DNA from: Sulfitobacter sp. 20_GPM-1509m
GTDB lineage: Bacteria; Pseudomonadota; Alphaproteobacteria; Rhodobacterales; Rhodobacteraceae
NCBI RefSeq assembly: GCF_000620505.1
Contig: NZ_JIBC01000010.1
Location: forward strand, 1 to 64,000
Direction: 5' to 3'
DNA length: 64,000 nt
Shown here: positions 16,398 through 26,100 of the stretch, piece by piece
How positions within the stretch are numbered: position 1 is the first letter of the stretch
How the letters are laid out: every line of letters starts with the position of its first letter
Notes under the pieces: model-generated
Seen by the model: the letters and a program-made list of their open reading frames with translations, nothing else
Databases searched by the model: none
What the model was told of the DNA's origin: nothing
Translations under genes and position numbers: made by a program

Positions 16398-18908
16398 ATG
16401 CGAAACTCGTTCTCCAAACTTCCCCTGATCGGGGTCAAAGTCGTTGATTTCGGGCAATATATCGCGGGACCCGCCGTCGCGATGTTGCTAGGTGATCTGG
16501 GCGCCACGGTCGTGCATATCGACCCGCCCGATGGCCCGATGTGGGACAGCCCCGCCAATGCGACGCTGATGCGCAACAAGCTCATCGTGAACCTGGACCT
16601 GAAGTCCGAGGAGGGGCTGGCCAAGGCCCGCGCGCTTTGCGCCGAAGCGGACATTGTCGTCGAGAATTTCCGCCCCGGCAAACTCGCTGCGCTGGGGATT
16701 GATTTTGCTGCGATGCGCGAGGACCGCCCCGAGCTGATCACCCTCTCTATTCCCGGCTTTGCGTCCAACGATCTGGAGCGACGCGAACAGCGCGCCTTTG
16801 AAAGCGTGGTTGCGGCCAGTTCCGGCGTCTTCACCGATATGGGGCTGAACCGGGTGCTGATGGGGCTGAGCCCGTCCTTCTCGCCGCTGCCGCTTGCCTC
16901 GGCCTATGCCTCGCAGATCGCGGCCTCGGCCACCGTCTTCGCGCTGCAATCGCGCCAGGTGACCGGGCTTGGCGATCAGATCGAGGTGCCGTTGGCGGCG
17001 GCGGTGATGGAGGGGCTGTGCTACAACTCCATCAAAGTGTCAGATATGCCGGAACGCTACCTGACCCAGCGCGAGGTCGAGATCGAGCGGCGCCGGATCG
17101 AGGGCCTGCCGATGAATGTATCCTATGAGGATCTGCAAGAGCTGCTTGATCCGTTCTTCCGCAGCTACATGTGCAAGGACGGGCGCGGCTTCTATGTGGT
17201 TTGCCCCAGCCACAAGCACCACGCGCGCCGCTGCCTCGAGGTGCTGGGCCTCTACGACGAGATGGTCGAAGAGGGCTTGCAGGAAGAGGATGACACCTAC
17301 AAGCCGCAGTCGGAATGGGAAACGGATACCTCGCTGGGCGTGTATCCGATGCCGAAATTCTGGGCCGACAAGATCGCTGCGCGGATGAAAGAGATCTTTA
17401 TGACCCGGACCTCGCACGAGTGGAAACGCATGTTTGGCCGCGCAGGCATCCCCGGCGCGCCGCAACGCTGGCTGCAAGAATGGATCAACGACGAATACGC
17501 CGAGGCCTCCGGTCTGATGATTGACGTCTGGGATCCGGTCTATGGCGAGATGACCCAACCCGGCCCGGTGGTCTGGATGGAGGAAAGCGGCGAAGAGGCG
17601 CTGAACCCGTCGCCGCGCCGCTGGGTCGAATTCGACGAGGCGCTGAAGGTGCTGCGCAAGCTGCGCACCGAAATTCCCGACCCGGAGGACGCGGTTGAGC
17701 AGGAGGGCTGGCTGTCGGGCGTGCGCGTGCTGGACATGTGCAATGTTATCGCCGGGCCGCATTCCGCCAGCTACCTCGCGCGGTTCGGGGCCGAGGTCAT
17801 CAAGATCGACCCGGCCCTGCCGCTCTATGACAGTTGGAACACGGTGATCTATGGTCTCAGCCAGGGGCGCGGGAAGCGGTCAATTCTGGCAGATGTGAAG
17901 TCCGAACATGGTCGCAAGGTGTTCGAGGATCTGGTGAAATCCGTCGATGTGATCTTCTGGAACGCGCCAGACAGCCAGATCAAGCGTATGGGGCTGGATG
18001 CCGAGAGCCTGCGCAAGCTCAATCCCGAGGCGATCTTTTGCAAGCTGGACTGCTTCAGCGGTGTGCGGCGGGGTGTGCGGACCGACTACATCGGCTATGA
18101 CGATCTGGTGCAGGCCACCACGGGGATCATGCTGCGCTTTGGCGGCGCGATGGACCGTCCCGAAGAACACGCCCATGTCGGCACCATCGACGTGATGTGC
18201 GGCTTTGGCGGCGCGCTGGCAGTTGCATCGGCGCTGTATCAGAAGCACCGATTTGGCCGGATCGGGCGGGGGCGGACCTCGCTCTCGGCCAACAGCGGCC
18301 TGTTGCAGGTGCCCTTTGCCTATGATTTCCAGGGGCGCGGGCTGTTTGACGAGCCCTCGGGCCCGGAGGTCAACGGCTATGACTCGCTCAGCCGTTTCTA
18401 CAGCACGGCGTCTGGTGTCTATATCCTGCTCAGCGCCTATGAGGCCGATCTGCCGCGGTTCCGCAATGTCGAGGACCTGTCAGAGCTGCCCGATCTGGCC
18501 GAGGAGGACCGCGCGGCCTATCTGGCGGGGGCGTTCCAGATGCATCCGGCGACCGAATGGATCGACCGGCTGCACGCGGCGGATATCGGTTGTGCGATCT
18601 GTCACAACATCGACGCGCTGCGCTCTGAAAATATGCGCGAGCCTGATGGTACGCCCGGCACCGACCGGGGCAGCTATTCCTTCTCGCATTACGCCGAGCA
18701 TCCCAGCGGCCATGAGGTGATCCAGCTCGACCCCTATGCGGTGCGCCCCACGCGCGGCAAGGTCTTTGCCCTGTCGCCGACCGAGAAGTTCGGCGCTTCG
18801 ACACGGGAAATTCTCACCGAGCTTGGCTATTCCGATGCGGCCATCGAACGGATGCTGAAATCCTGCCAGATCAGCGAGAGCTGGAGCGCGGAATACCTGC
18901 CCAGCTAA
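16398..18908 (+). CDS. dddD: DddD, DMSP CoA-transferase/lyase
   Basis: 836 aa, two class III (CaiB/BaiF) CoA-transferase domains in tandem, about 1-420 and 435-836, which is the distinctive DddD architecture and length. DddD transfers CoA from acetyl-CoA to dimethylsulfoniopropionate and releases dimethyl sulfide, giving 3-hydroxypropionyl-CoA / 3-hydroxypropionate. The catalytic Asp of the family is present in the second domain at D598 (HVGTIDVMCGFGG), close to D602 reported for Marinomonas DddD. The equivalent site in the first domain (PLPLASAYASQ) has no Asp. An AGAGG ribosome site precedes the ATG. Flanking GMC oxidoreductase, BCCT transporter and LysR genes complete the known ddd context. 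Confidence 0.92.
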   Translation: MRNSFSKLPLIGVKVVDFGQYIAGPAVAMLLGDLGATVVHIDPPDGPMWDSPANATLMRNKLIVNLDLKSEEGLAKARALCAEADIVVENFRPGKLAALGIDFAAMREDRPELITLSIPGFASNDLERREQRAFESVVAASSGVFTDMGLNRVLMGLSPSFSPLPLASAYASQIAASATVFALQSRQVTGLGDQIEVPLAAAVMEGLCYNSIKVSDMPERYLTQREVEIERRRIEGLPMNVSYEDLQELLDPFFRSYMCKDGRGFYVVCPSHKHHARRCLEVLGLYDEMVEEGLQEEDDTYKPQSEWETDTSLGVYPMPKFWADKIAARMKEIFMTRTSHEWKRMFGRAGIPGAPQRWLQEWINDEYAEASGLMIDVWDPVYGEMTQPGPVVWMEESGEEALNPSPRRWVEFDEALKVLRKLRTEIPDPEDAVEQEGWLSGVRVLDMCNVIAGPHSASYLARFGAEVIKIDPALPLYDSWNTVIYGLSQGRGKRSILADVKSEHGRKVFEDLVKSVDVIFWNAPDSQIKRMGLDAESLRKLNPEAIFCKLDCFSGVRRGVRTDYIGYDDLVQATTGIMLRFGGAMDRPEEHAHVGTIDVMCGFGGALAVASALYQKHRFGRIGRGRTSLSANSGLLQVPFAYDFQGRGLFDEPSGPEVNGYDSLSRFYSTASGVYILLSAYEADLPRFRNVEDLSELPDLAEEDRAAYLAGAFQMHPATEWIDRLHAADIGCAICHNIDALRSENMREPDGTPGTDRGSYSFSHYAEHPSGHEVIQLDPYAVRPTRGKVFALSPTEKFGASTREILTELGYSDAAIERMLKSCQISESWSAEYLPS

Positions 18909-18917
18909 GGGCAAAGG

Positions 18918-18943
18918 CAGGTCGCCTCCGGCGGGGCGACCTG
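18918..18943 (+). other. Hairpin between dddD and the BCCT gene
   Basis: CAGGTCGCC at 18918-18926 pairs with GGCGACCTG at 18935-18943 around an eight-base loop, only ten bases after the dddD stop. The following ATGCGTTTAAGG is a poor U-tract, so it could stabilise the dddD mRNA end or lower read-through into the transporter gene rather than fully terminate. Confidence 0.5.
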
Positions 18944-19067
18944 ATGCGTTTAAGGATAAGTGGCGGCACAACCGCAGTTTTTACGATCGTTCGGGTCGGT
19001 CATGTCGGAAGCATATCCGGCAAACAGAGGAGGCTGCCCGGACCTCAGGCGCCAGAATGGAGGATAT

Positions 19068-20714
19068 ATGGCCAAGAGACCCCCTTTGATGGATTTGCAC
19101 ATCCCGACGGCAGATAGCGGATTCTATTCCGGCTTTTCCAAAAGCGTCGCGATCCCCTCGAAAATCATTGTCAGTGCGCTGATCGTCTGGTCGATCGCCA
19201 TGCCCGAGAACGCCGCCGCAGTCCTGAACGCGCTGAACGGAACAATCCTGGAGAATTTCGCGGCCTGGTATATCTACGTCGCGGCCGTGTTTCTGATCCT
19301 GTGTCTCGCGCTGGCGATAGTGCCATCGACGGGCAGGCTTAAGCTTGGCCGAACTGGTGAAGAACCGGAATTCTCGCGGTTCTCGTGGTTTTCCATGATG
19401 TTCGGCGCGGGCATCGGGGTGGGAATGCTGACCTTCGCCACAGCCGAGCCGATGTATCACTTTGCCAACAACCCCAATGTCATCATGGGGCAGGCCACCG
19501 CTTCGGGAGCCGATAACGTGACCAATGCCTATGTCTGGTCCTTCCTGCATTGGGGCTTTTCGGCCTGGGCCTGCTATGCGTTGGTTGGTCTGTGCCTGTC
19601 CTATTTCTCCTACCGGCGGAACCTGGCGCTGACGGTGCGCTCCGCGCTGACACCGCTGTTTGGCAAGCGGCTTTCGGGAACGGGCGGTCATGTCGTCGAC
19701 ATAGTAGCCGTCGTGGCGACCATCCTTGGTGTCGCACAGACACTGGGCTTCGGCGTCGAGCAATTCGTTGCCGGTCTTCAGCGTATCGGATTTGGGAACT
19801 GGATTGTCACGACGGATGGCCAGCCCAGCACGGCCGGCATCATTGTCGCGTTGATTGTGATCTTGGGAGCATCGACGCTCTCCGCGCTTTCGGGCGTCGG
19901 CAAGGGCATCAAATGGCTGTCCAATCTGAACATGGGGCTCAGCTTTTTCGTGCTGGCCTTCTTCATCCTTTTCGGCTCGACCTTCTTCGGTCTGAATGCA
20001 CTGTTTTCCGGGCTGGCCGCCTATGTGGCAGACCTTCCTCGCCTGCTCTTCACCGTTTGGCGCCCGGACGGCACGAAAACCGGAAATGCCCTAGCGGCCT
20101 GGCAAGAAGGCTGGTCAGTCTTCTACTGGGCCTGGTGGATCGCCTTCGCCCCCTTCGTCGGGGTTTTCCTTGCGCGGGTCTCGCGCGGCCGAAGCATTCG
20201 GGAATACGTGATGGGCGCAATCATCGTTCCCTCCCTGATGTGCTTTGTCTGGTTCACGCTCGTGGGTGGCACGGCGATCTACATGACGCTTGACGGAACC
20301 GCGGGCGACGCGATCGCAAGCGCCGGTCAGGAAAGCCAGCTGTTCGTAATGCTCGATCTGATCCTGCACGGAGGTTGGGCCTGGGCGATGGCAGTCATCG
20401 TCGTGGTCTTGCTGTTGACCTATCTGGTGACCACCGCGGACTCGGCGATCCTGATCGTCAATACGATCAATGCCGCGGGTGAGGAAAGTCCGAAAGGGCG
20501 CGGTCATATCATCTTCTGGGGCCTCGCACTCAGCTTCGTCGTGGGTGGTCTGCTTCTCGTTGGCGGGCTTGAGGCGATCAAGACGGCGATGGTGATCGGC
20601 GCTTTGCCCTTCAGTTTCGTGATGGTCCTGATGTGCATTGCGCTCGTCAAGGCGGTGATCCGTGATGCGATCCGCGAAAGAAACGGTGTTCAAAGCATCC
20701 ACAAAGAAGCCTGA
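19068..20714 (+). CDS. dddT: BCCT-family transporter, DddT-like DMSP/betaine importer
   Basis: 548 aa from the ATG at 19068, which follows a GGAGG site at 19059-19063; an upstream TTG at 18960 would add 36 unlikely residues. Twelve hydrophobic segments are apparent. Family signatures are GAGIGVGML near 120-128 and the Trp-rich WSVFYWAWWIAFAP near 350-363 of the substrate pathway. BCCT carriers import choline, betaine, carnitine or DMSP with Na+ or H+. Next to dddD it most likely brings in DMSP, as DddT does in Marinomonas and Halomonas. It ends the ddd transcription unit. Confidence 0.85.
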   Translation: MAKRPPLMDLHIPTADSGFYSGFSKSVAIPSKIIVSALIVWSIAMPENAAAVLNALNGTILENFAAWYIYVAAVFLILCLALAIVPSTGRLKLGRTGEEPEFSRFSWFSMMFGAGIGVGMLTFATAEPMYHFANNPNVIMGQATASGADNVTNAYVWSFLHWGFSAWACYALVGLCLSYFSYRRNLALTVRSALTPLFGKRLSGTGGHVVDIVAVVATILGVAQTLGFGVEQFVAGLQRIGFGNWIVTTDGQPSTAGIIVALIVILGASTLSALSGVGKGIKWLSNLNMGLSFFVLAFFILFGSTFFGLNALFSGLAAYVADLPRLLFTVWRPDGTKTGNALAAWQEGWSVFYWAWWIAFAPFVGVFLARVSRGRSIREYVMGAIIVPSLMCFVWFTLVGGTAIYMTLDGTAGDAIASAGQESQLFVMLDLILHGGWAWAMAVIVVVLLLTYLVTTADSAILIVNTINAAGEESPKGRGHIIFWGLALSFVVGGLLLVGGLEAIKTAMVIGALPFSFVMVLMCIALVKAVIRDAIRERNGVQSIHKEA

Positions 20715-20723
20715 CCAACGAAG

Positions 20724-20770
20724 CGCCCGCTGCACTACGTGAAGCCTTAAAATGGCGCAGCGGGCGATTT
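20724..20770 (+). terminator. Probable terminator after the ddd operon
   Basis: CGCCCGCTGC at 20724-20733 pairs perfectly with GCAGCGGGCG at 20757-20766 across a 23-base loop, followed by ATTTCT. It begins ten bases after the BCCT stop. The long loop and short T-run make it a moderate candidate. Confidence 0.55.
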
Positions 20771-21390
20771 CTCACATGGTCCTCATGTATCCAAAAAACC
20801 GGGAACTCAGGCCATGGCAGAAGGAAGGCCGCTGCTTCTGGTTGACGATCGGCTTTCTCGCAAAAGGTCATTTGGTTCCGGTAAGCAGGGGCTTCGGCAT
20901 GTCCAGCGTTCGATGAGGACCCGCGTCAATCTAACGACGCGAGCTCTTTTCCTCCAATCCAACAAAGTCAGCTTTACGATGATCGAGAGTGATCTCTGCG
21001 ACCCGCGGCTAATGACCACTTTCCCCCCTGGGTTCCGAACGTCAGAAAGGTTAGGCGCTTAGGTCGGAGCAGCTAAAAATCGTGGGACACTTCGGTCGTA
21101 AGCTGTTGATTTTTATGACCGGTCATTAAAGCTGCTTTGGGACATGCGTCGTTTGAAATCAAAACGATAATCCCAACTATGGCCAGTCCGGCCTTGGGTA
21201 CCACCCTGATTTTTTGCAGGGTTTTCCGGATAGTGCGAAACAACTGCACACTGCAGAATTCTTGTTCTGCTCCCATGCACGTTCTTCAGCTTCGCCTATC
21301 CCGAGCGGCTCTCCGAGGCGCTTCCCGATCCGCTCTTATCGCTGCAGGAGAACGGCATCCCGAGGACGCCGTTCCCTGAGGCAGGCAGGA
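20771..21390. other. 620-base gap with no supported gene
   Basis: Several frames of 60-80 codons exist on both strands, but none has a good ribosome site or recognisable product. Near the right end AACGGC (21351-21356) and GCCGTT (21368-21373) can pair; read leftward this hairpin lies shortly after the stop of the Hint-domain gene and may end its transcript, although no T-run follows. I see no repeat, RNA gene or mobile element. Confidence 0.4.
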
Positions 21391-22272
21391 TCAGGCCGCG
21401 GCCCGAGTGTTCAAGCGTGCCCTTATTGCTGGCGGCAGCAGGCGTGCAGCCGAGACGCGTGGCATGTTCATCTCTTCGATCGACCGCTCTTCACCGAAAA
21501 GCGCCAGGTATTCGTCATAGTTGTCGAAAGAGCGGCGTTCCTTGTAGTCGATAAATGTCTCGGCCGGTGCGCCATTGGCGAGGATCACGTCGTGGTCTTC
21601 CGTCTCGACATGGTAGTAAACAAAGACTTCTGGCATTTCGGTCATGGAAACCGTGCGGATCGTCTCGCCATTGATCATGGCCCCGGCATTGATCACAAGA
21701 CCGTCGAGGATCAGCCCGTGTTCGGCCGTCAGGAAGAGGTCACTATGCGGAAGACCATCGCCCAGAGCCCCGGACGAAATGCAAACCGGAGCCCGTGCCG
21801 GCGATGTGAACATGTTGTTGTGAATCGTCTGTTGGCCCAACCATTTGACGGCGACGGCCTTGCCTGAAGCGGTCAAGATTTCGTCGCCATTGCGCAGGGT
21901 TTCGACGGGAACCTCGCCGGTAGGGGTGGAGATCATCGTGCCGGCGAGAAAGCAGAAGGTGTAGGGAGAGGCCTGATCGATCGTTATGATCGTCCCGATG
22001 GGCAAGGTGGAATCGTCGCTGTTGTACACGAAACCGAGGAACGCGTTCTCCGTGATCATACCCGCACCAGGAACGATCCCTGTCAGTGTTTCGACACCGC
22101 TGCCTCCGGCTTCGGTTACTGTTATCGGGTCACCAATCGCGACAGAACCATCGTTTGTTCCATCCGCTGTGTCGGTGAACGTGGTGACGACCGAAAGAAA
22201 GGCTCCATTGATTTGAAAGTTTCCTCCACCCAGATCGATAAGTTCATAAAATCCGTTAAATGTTTCTGACAT
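21391..22272 (-). CDS. Small Hint-domain protein (Hedgehog/intein type)
   Basis: 293 aa. Residues 1-105 form an Asp/Thr/Gly-rich beta domain without a signal peptide. A Hint domain starts at C107 (CFLAGTMISTPTGEVPVETL) and runs to about residue 240, with the conserved His block TAEHGLILDG and the later YYHVETEDHDVIL strand. Such Hint_2 modules can attack the peptide bond before the Cys and cleave it; no C-terminal splice junction with a following extein is seen, so autoproteolysis rather than protein splicing is expected. The start ATG has an AGGGTGAG site. The gene is read leftward, away from two larger RTX-Hint genes. The molecular role is unknown. Confidence 0.82.
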   Translation of the reverse strand: MSETFNGFYELIDLGGGNFQINGAFLSVVTTFTDTADGTNDGSVAIGDPITVTEAGGSGVETLTGIVPGAGMITENAFLGFVYNSDDSTLPIGTIITIDQASPYTFCFLAGTMISTPTGEVPVETLRNGDEILTASGKAVAVKWLGQQTIHNNMFTSPARAPVCISSGALGDGLPHSDLFLTAEHGLILDGLVINAGAMINGETIRTVSMTEMPEVFVYYHVETEDHDVILANGAPAETFIDYKERRSFDNYDEYLALFGEERSIEEMNMPRVSAARLLPPAIRARLNTRAAA

Positions 22273-23141
22273 TTACACTCACCCTGCTCGTCGTCGCCTG
22301 TCCAGCCGCTCTCGGAAGGCACTGATACTCTACAAATCTGTCAAGGTGCGGCATCGACCTTGCTCAGGCCGCAATGTGCCGTCCTGCAAACATCAAGTAA
22401 ATTCCTTTCATGTTACTCCTTTCGAAATGTGATTGTCCCGGCTCACTTTCCATGAGCCCGCAGCTGCGGGATTGGTGCGACGAATCGGCTTGGGGTTCTG
22501 GTTTATTGGTTAATTTGAGCCAAAATCTCATTTAGGACACAATTGGTTCCGGTTTGGGAACGTGGACTGTCCAGGTCGGCGGTTAAATGGGGCAAAATCT
22601 AGGCACAACCTTAGGGATGCGTGTTGTTTCTGTATTGGAAACGGCCTTCTCGCAGTTTGGCGTGCTCCCTGTGTTTTAGGTTCAAGAAACATTGAATTTT
22701 GCGATCTTGCGTGGAAACAATCGAGGGAAAACTGCGCACAACTTCTGGCTGAATTGCGCCTCAAGTTTGTTGGGAATGCAGCAATGTTGCGAATTTGTGG
22801 ACATTTTTTCCTTTGTTCGCCCCATTGGCAATTGTATGACTGATCCTGCCCAACTGGGGGGCGATGTCTGTAGGTCACGGGGGCGACCGCACTGAGGCAC
22901 ACCAAATTTCGGTGTGGAAGATGTGCGTCCGCCGGGTTGCTGCCGCAACACCGTATACGCAATGTGGTCAAGGTCTCTCCTTGGCGACTGAACCTGTGTG
23001 TCAGGTCATCTTCCCATCATTTGTGTGTTTCCGCGTGGTTCGCCCGACCGATGCAGGAATCGTTCTTTAAAGGGTTCGAGTTTGGTTAGTCCGCGGTGGT
23101 GCGGCATTGGCGTGCACCACGCCTTTAGAGGAAATAAAGCG
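22273..23141. other. 870-base control region between Hint-domain genes
   Basis: No supported gene. The region is less GC-rich than its surroundings and must contain the divergent promoters of the small Hint gene and the giant RTX gene. It holds a palindrome CCCGCAGCTGCGGG near 22453-22466 and a short hairpin, CACACC at 22898-22903 with GGTGTG at 22911-22916. The unusually long leader hints at regulated expression, but I cannot name any operator. Confidence 0.4.
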
Positions 23142-26100
23142 ATGACATTTTATTACGATCCAAAGACCCCCGTGGACCCGGTGGACCCAGAGAAAACAAC
23201 ACGGGACGGCGTGGTCGATGGTGACAACAATGCCAACGTGATTAACGCGGCCTACACAGGCGACCCTGAGGGCGACAAGATTGACAACAACGATGCGATC
23301 ATCGGCTCGGACACCGGTGATCAGGATATCGTTGATGCGCGGGGCGGAGACGACAAGGTCTATGCGGGCGCAGACGATGACGAAGTTTATGCAGGCGCGG
23401 GCGACGACACTGTATATGGCGGCACGGGCGACGATCTGATTTACGGTGACAGCGGCTATACCGGCGGCACCATCGGCAAGACCACCGGCGACGAAAACAT
23501 GTTCCGCTGGAGCGAGCTGCCCGATCCGGACGGATCATGGCACGGCAAGGTCGACGACGGCGACGATCTGGAAAACATGAAGCTGAGCCAACAGGTTGGT
23601 GGCGTCAAGGTGACGGTCGAGACACCGCCGCGTCCCTCGTGGCACTCAAACGGTCTTGAAACCGAATTCGACAACGAAGCGATTTACGTTGGCGGTCTCA
23701 AGGACAGCATCAACACACGCTCCAGCCTTGAATCCGAAGCCGACAACGGAGAATGCGGCACCTACAAGATCGGTTTCGACAAAGCTGTTGATCAGGTACG
23801 CTTTAACATCACCGACATCGACGCCGATGTGGGTTATGTCCGCGTGCTGGCCTATGGCCCCGATGGCACATTGATCCCGGTTGATTTTCAGGCCGGTTCC
23901 GGTCTGTCCGTGGGTGGCAACAACACCATCACCGCCAATGACGATCATCAGGATGCACGCACCGATGCAGACGCGTCGGTGACCGTGACTGTGACCGGCC
24001 CCGTCAGCCGGATCGAAGTGATCCACGCGGGCGACGGCCACGGCCAGTCGAACATTTACCTGTCGGACATCGGAATTGTCGAAACCTTTGAAACCATCGA
24101 AGGCACTGACGGCGAAGCCACCGCAGCGCAGGGCGCAGGTGCCGATTTCCTGAACGGTGACGCAGGCAACGACACGATCTATGGTCAGGGTGGCGACGAC
24201 ACCATCAACGGTGGCGCGGACAACGACCTGTTGGTGGGTGGTTCGGGCGATGACAGCATCGACGGCGGCTCTGGCGACGACGTGATCTACGGCGACAATG
24301 CCGGCGAAACACCCCCGACATCGACCGAGACCGTGCGCGAAAGCTTTGAGTGGGATCAGGCAGGCGTGGCCAACGGCCAAGATCTGGACGGTTTCACCCA
24401 GAACACCGGCAACGTGAATGTAACGTTCAAAGTGCTGCAAGAAACCGGCGCGGCGGATACCGAATTTTCCACGGACCAGCAAAAAGTCCACTCGATCGAG
24501 GATGACGGCAAGGGCGTGGACGCCTACAGCTCGCTGGACAGCGAAACCAAGGGCAAGGGCAACCAGGCCGACTATGAGCTGTCGTTCAGCGATGCGGTCG
24601 AAAACGTGTCCTTCCGCGTCAACGACATTGACGGCGACGGTGTCGTACGCATCCGTGCCTATGACGTGAACGGCAACGAAATCAACGTCGACATGACCGG
24701 CGGCAGCAAGCTGACACTGATCGACAGCGATGGTAAATTCGGGGTCGACACGGCGGACAGCAATGGCGGCTACGAGGAAGATACATCGGGCAACTATTCG
24801 ATCTTGGTGGATATCCCCGGACCGGTGAGCCGTATCACCATCGAACACGACCAGAACGGTTCGAACAACTCGGGCATCAACGTCACGGACGTATACTTTG
24901 ACGCAACGGTTGGCGTGCCTGCCGGCGAAGACGGCAACGACGTGCTGAACGGCGGCGACGGCGACGACATGATCTTTGGCGAAGGCGGCAACGACACGCT
25001 GACCGGCGGCGAAGGTGACGACACACTGTCCGGCGGCGATGATGCCGACGTGATCTTTGGCGGCGCAGGTGATGTGGTCGACGGCGGGGCAGGTGGCTTT
25101 GACGCCGATCCGGCGCTGAACACCGACAACGACACATTGGACCTGACAGGCCAGGGGCCGTTCTACATCACCGACAAGGTGGTGGACAGCAACGGCAACG
25201 GTTTCGACGGCACGATCGTCTTTGTGGACGGCGACGGCAAACCGACAGGCGACACGCTGACGTTCACCGAGATTGAAAACATCATTGGCGACGAAGTGAA
25301 CCGTGGCCCCGACGCCATGGACGACACCGCGACCACGGATGAGGACACGGCTGTCACCATCGACGTGTTGGCCAACGACACCGATCCCGATGGCGACACG
25401 CTGACCATCAAATCTGCGACCGTGCCTGCCGATCAGGGCTCCGTTGAGATCGTTGACAACAAACTGGTGTTCACACCCGCCGACAACTTCAACGGCGAGG
25501 CGACGATCACCTACGTGGTTCAGGACGGCAACGGCGGTGAAGACACCGGCGAGGCGGTCGTGACCGTGAACCCGGTCAACGACGATCCGGTTGCTGTGGA
25601 CGACACTGCGACCACAGACGAAGACACCGCCGTGACGGTGGATGTGCTGGCGAACGACACCGATGTGGACGGCGACACGCTGACCATCAAATCGGCGACC
25701 GTGCCTGCCGATCAGGGCACCGTGCAGATCGTTGACAACAAACTGGTGTTCACGCCTGCCGACGACTTCAACGGCGAGGCGACGATCACTTACGTGGTTC
25801 AGGACGGCAACGGCGGTGAAGACACGGGCGAGGCGGTTGTGACCGTGACCCCGGTCAACGACGATCCGGTTGCTGTGGACGACACCGCGACAACAGACGA
25901 GAACACGCAAGTTACCATCGACGTGCTCGCCAACGACACGGACGTGGACGGCGATACGCTGACCATCAAGTCGGCGACCGTTCCGGCCGACCAAGGCTCT
26001 GTCGAAATCGTCGACAACAAGGTTGTGTTCACGCCGGCCACCGACTTTGTAGGGGATGCGACCATCACCTACGTGGTTCAGGACGGCAACGGCGGCGAAG

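Noticed and set aside
20814-21276. Short ORFs in the gap after the BCCT gene
   Set aside because: No start signals or protein-like composition; overlapping frames on both strands are equally long.
23646-25994. 782-aa leftward open frame inside the giant RTX gene
   Set aside because: It is the antisense shadow of repetitive GC-rich coding sequence; its Val/His/Gly-rich product mirrors the RTX and Ig-like repeats and has no start signal.
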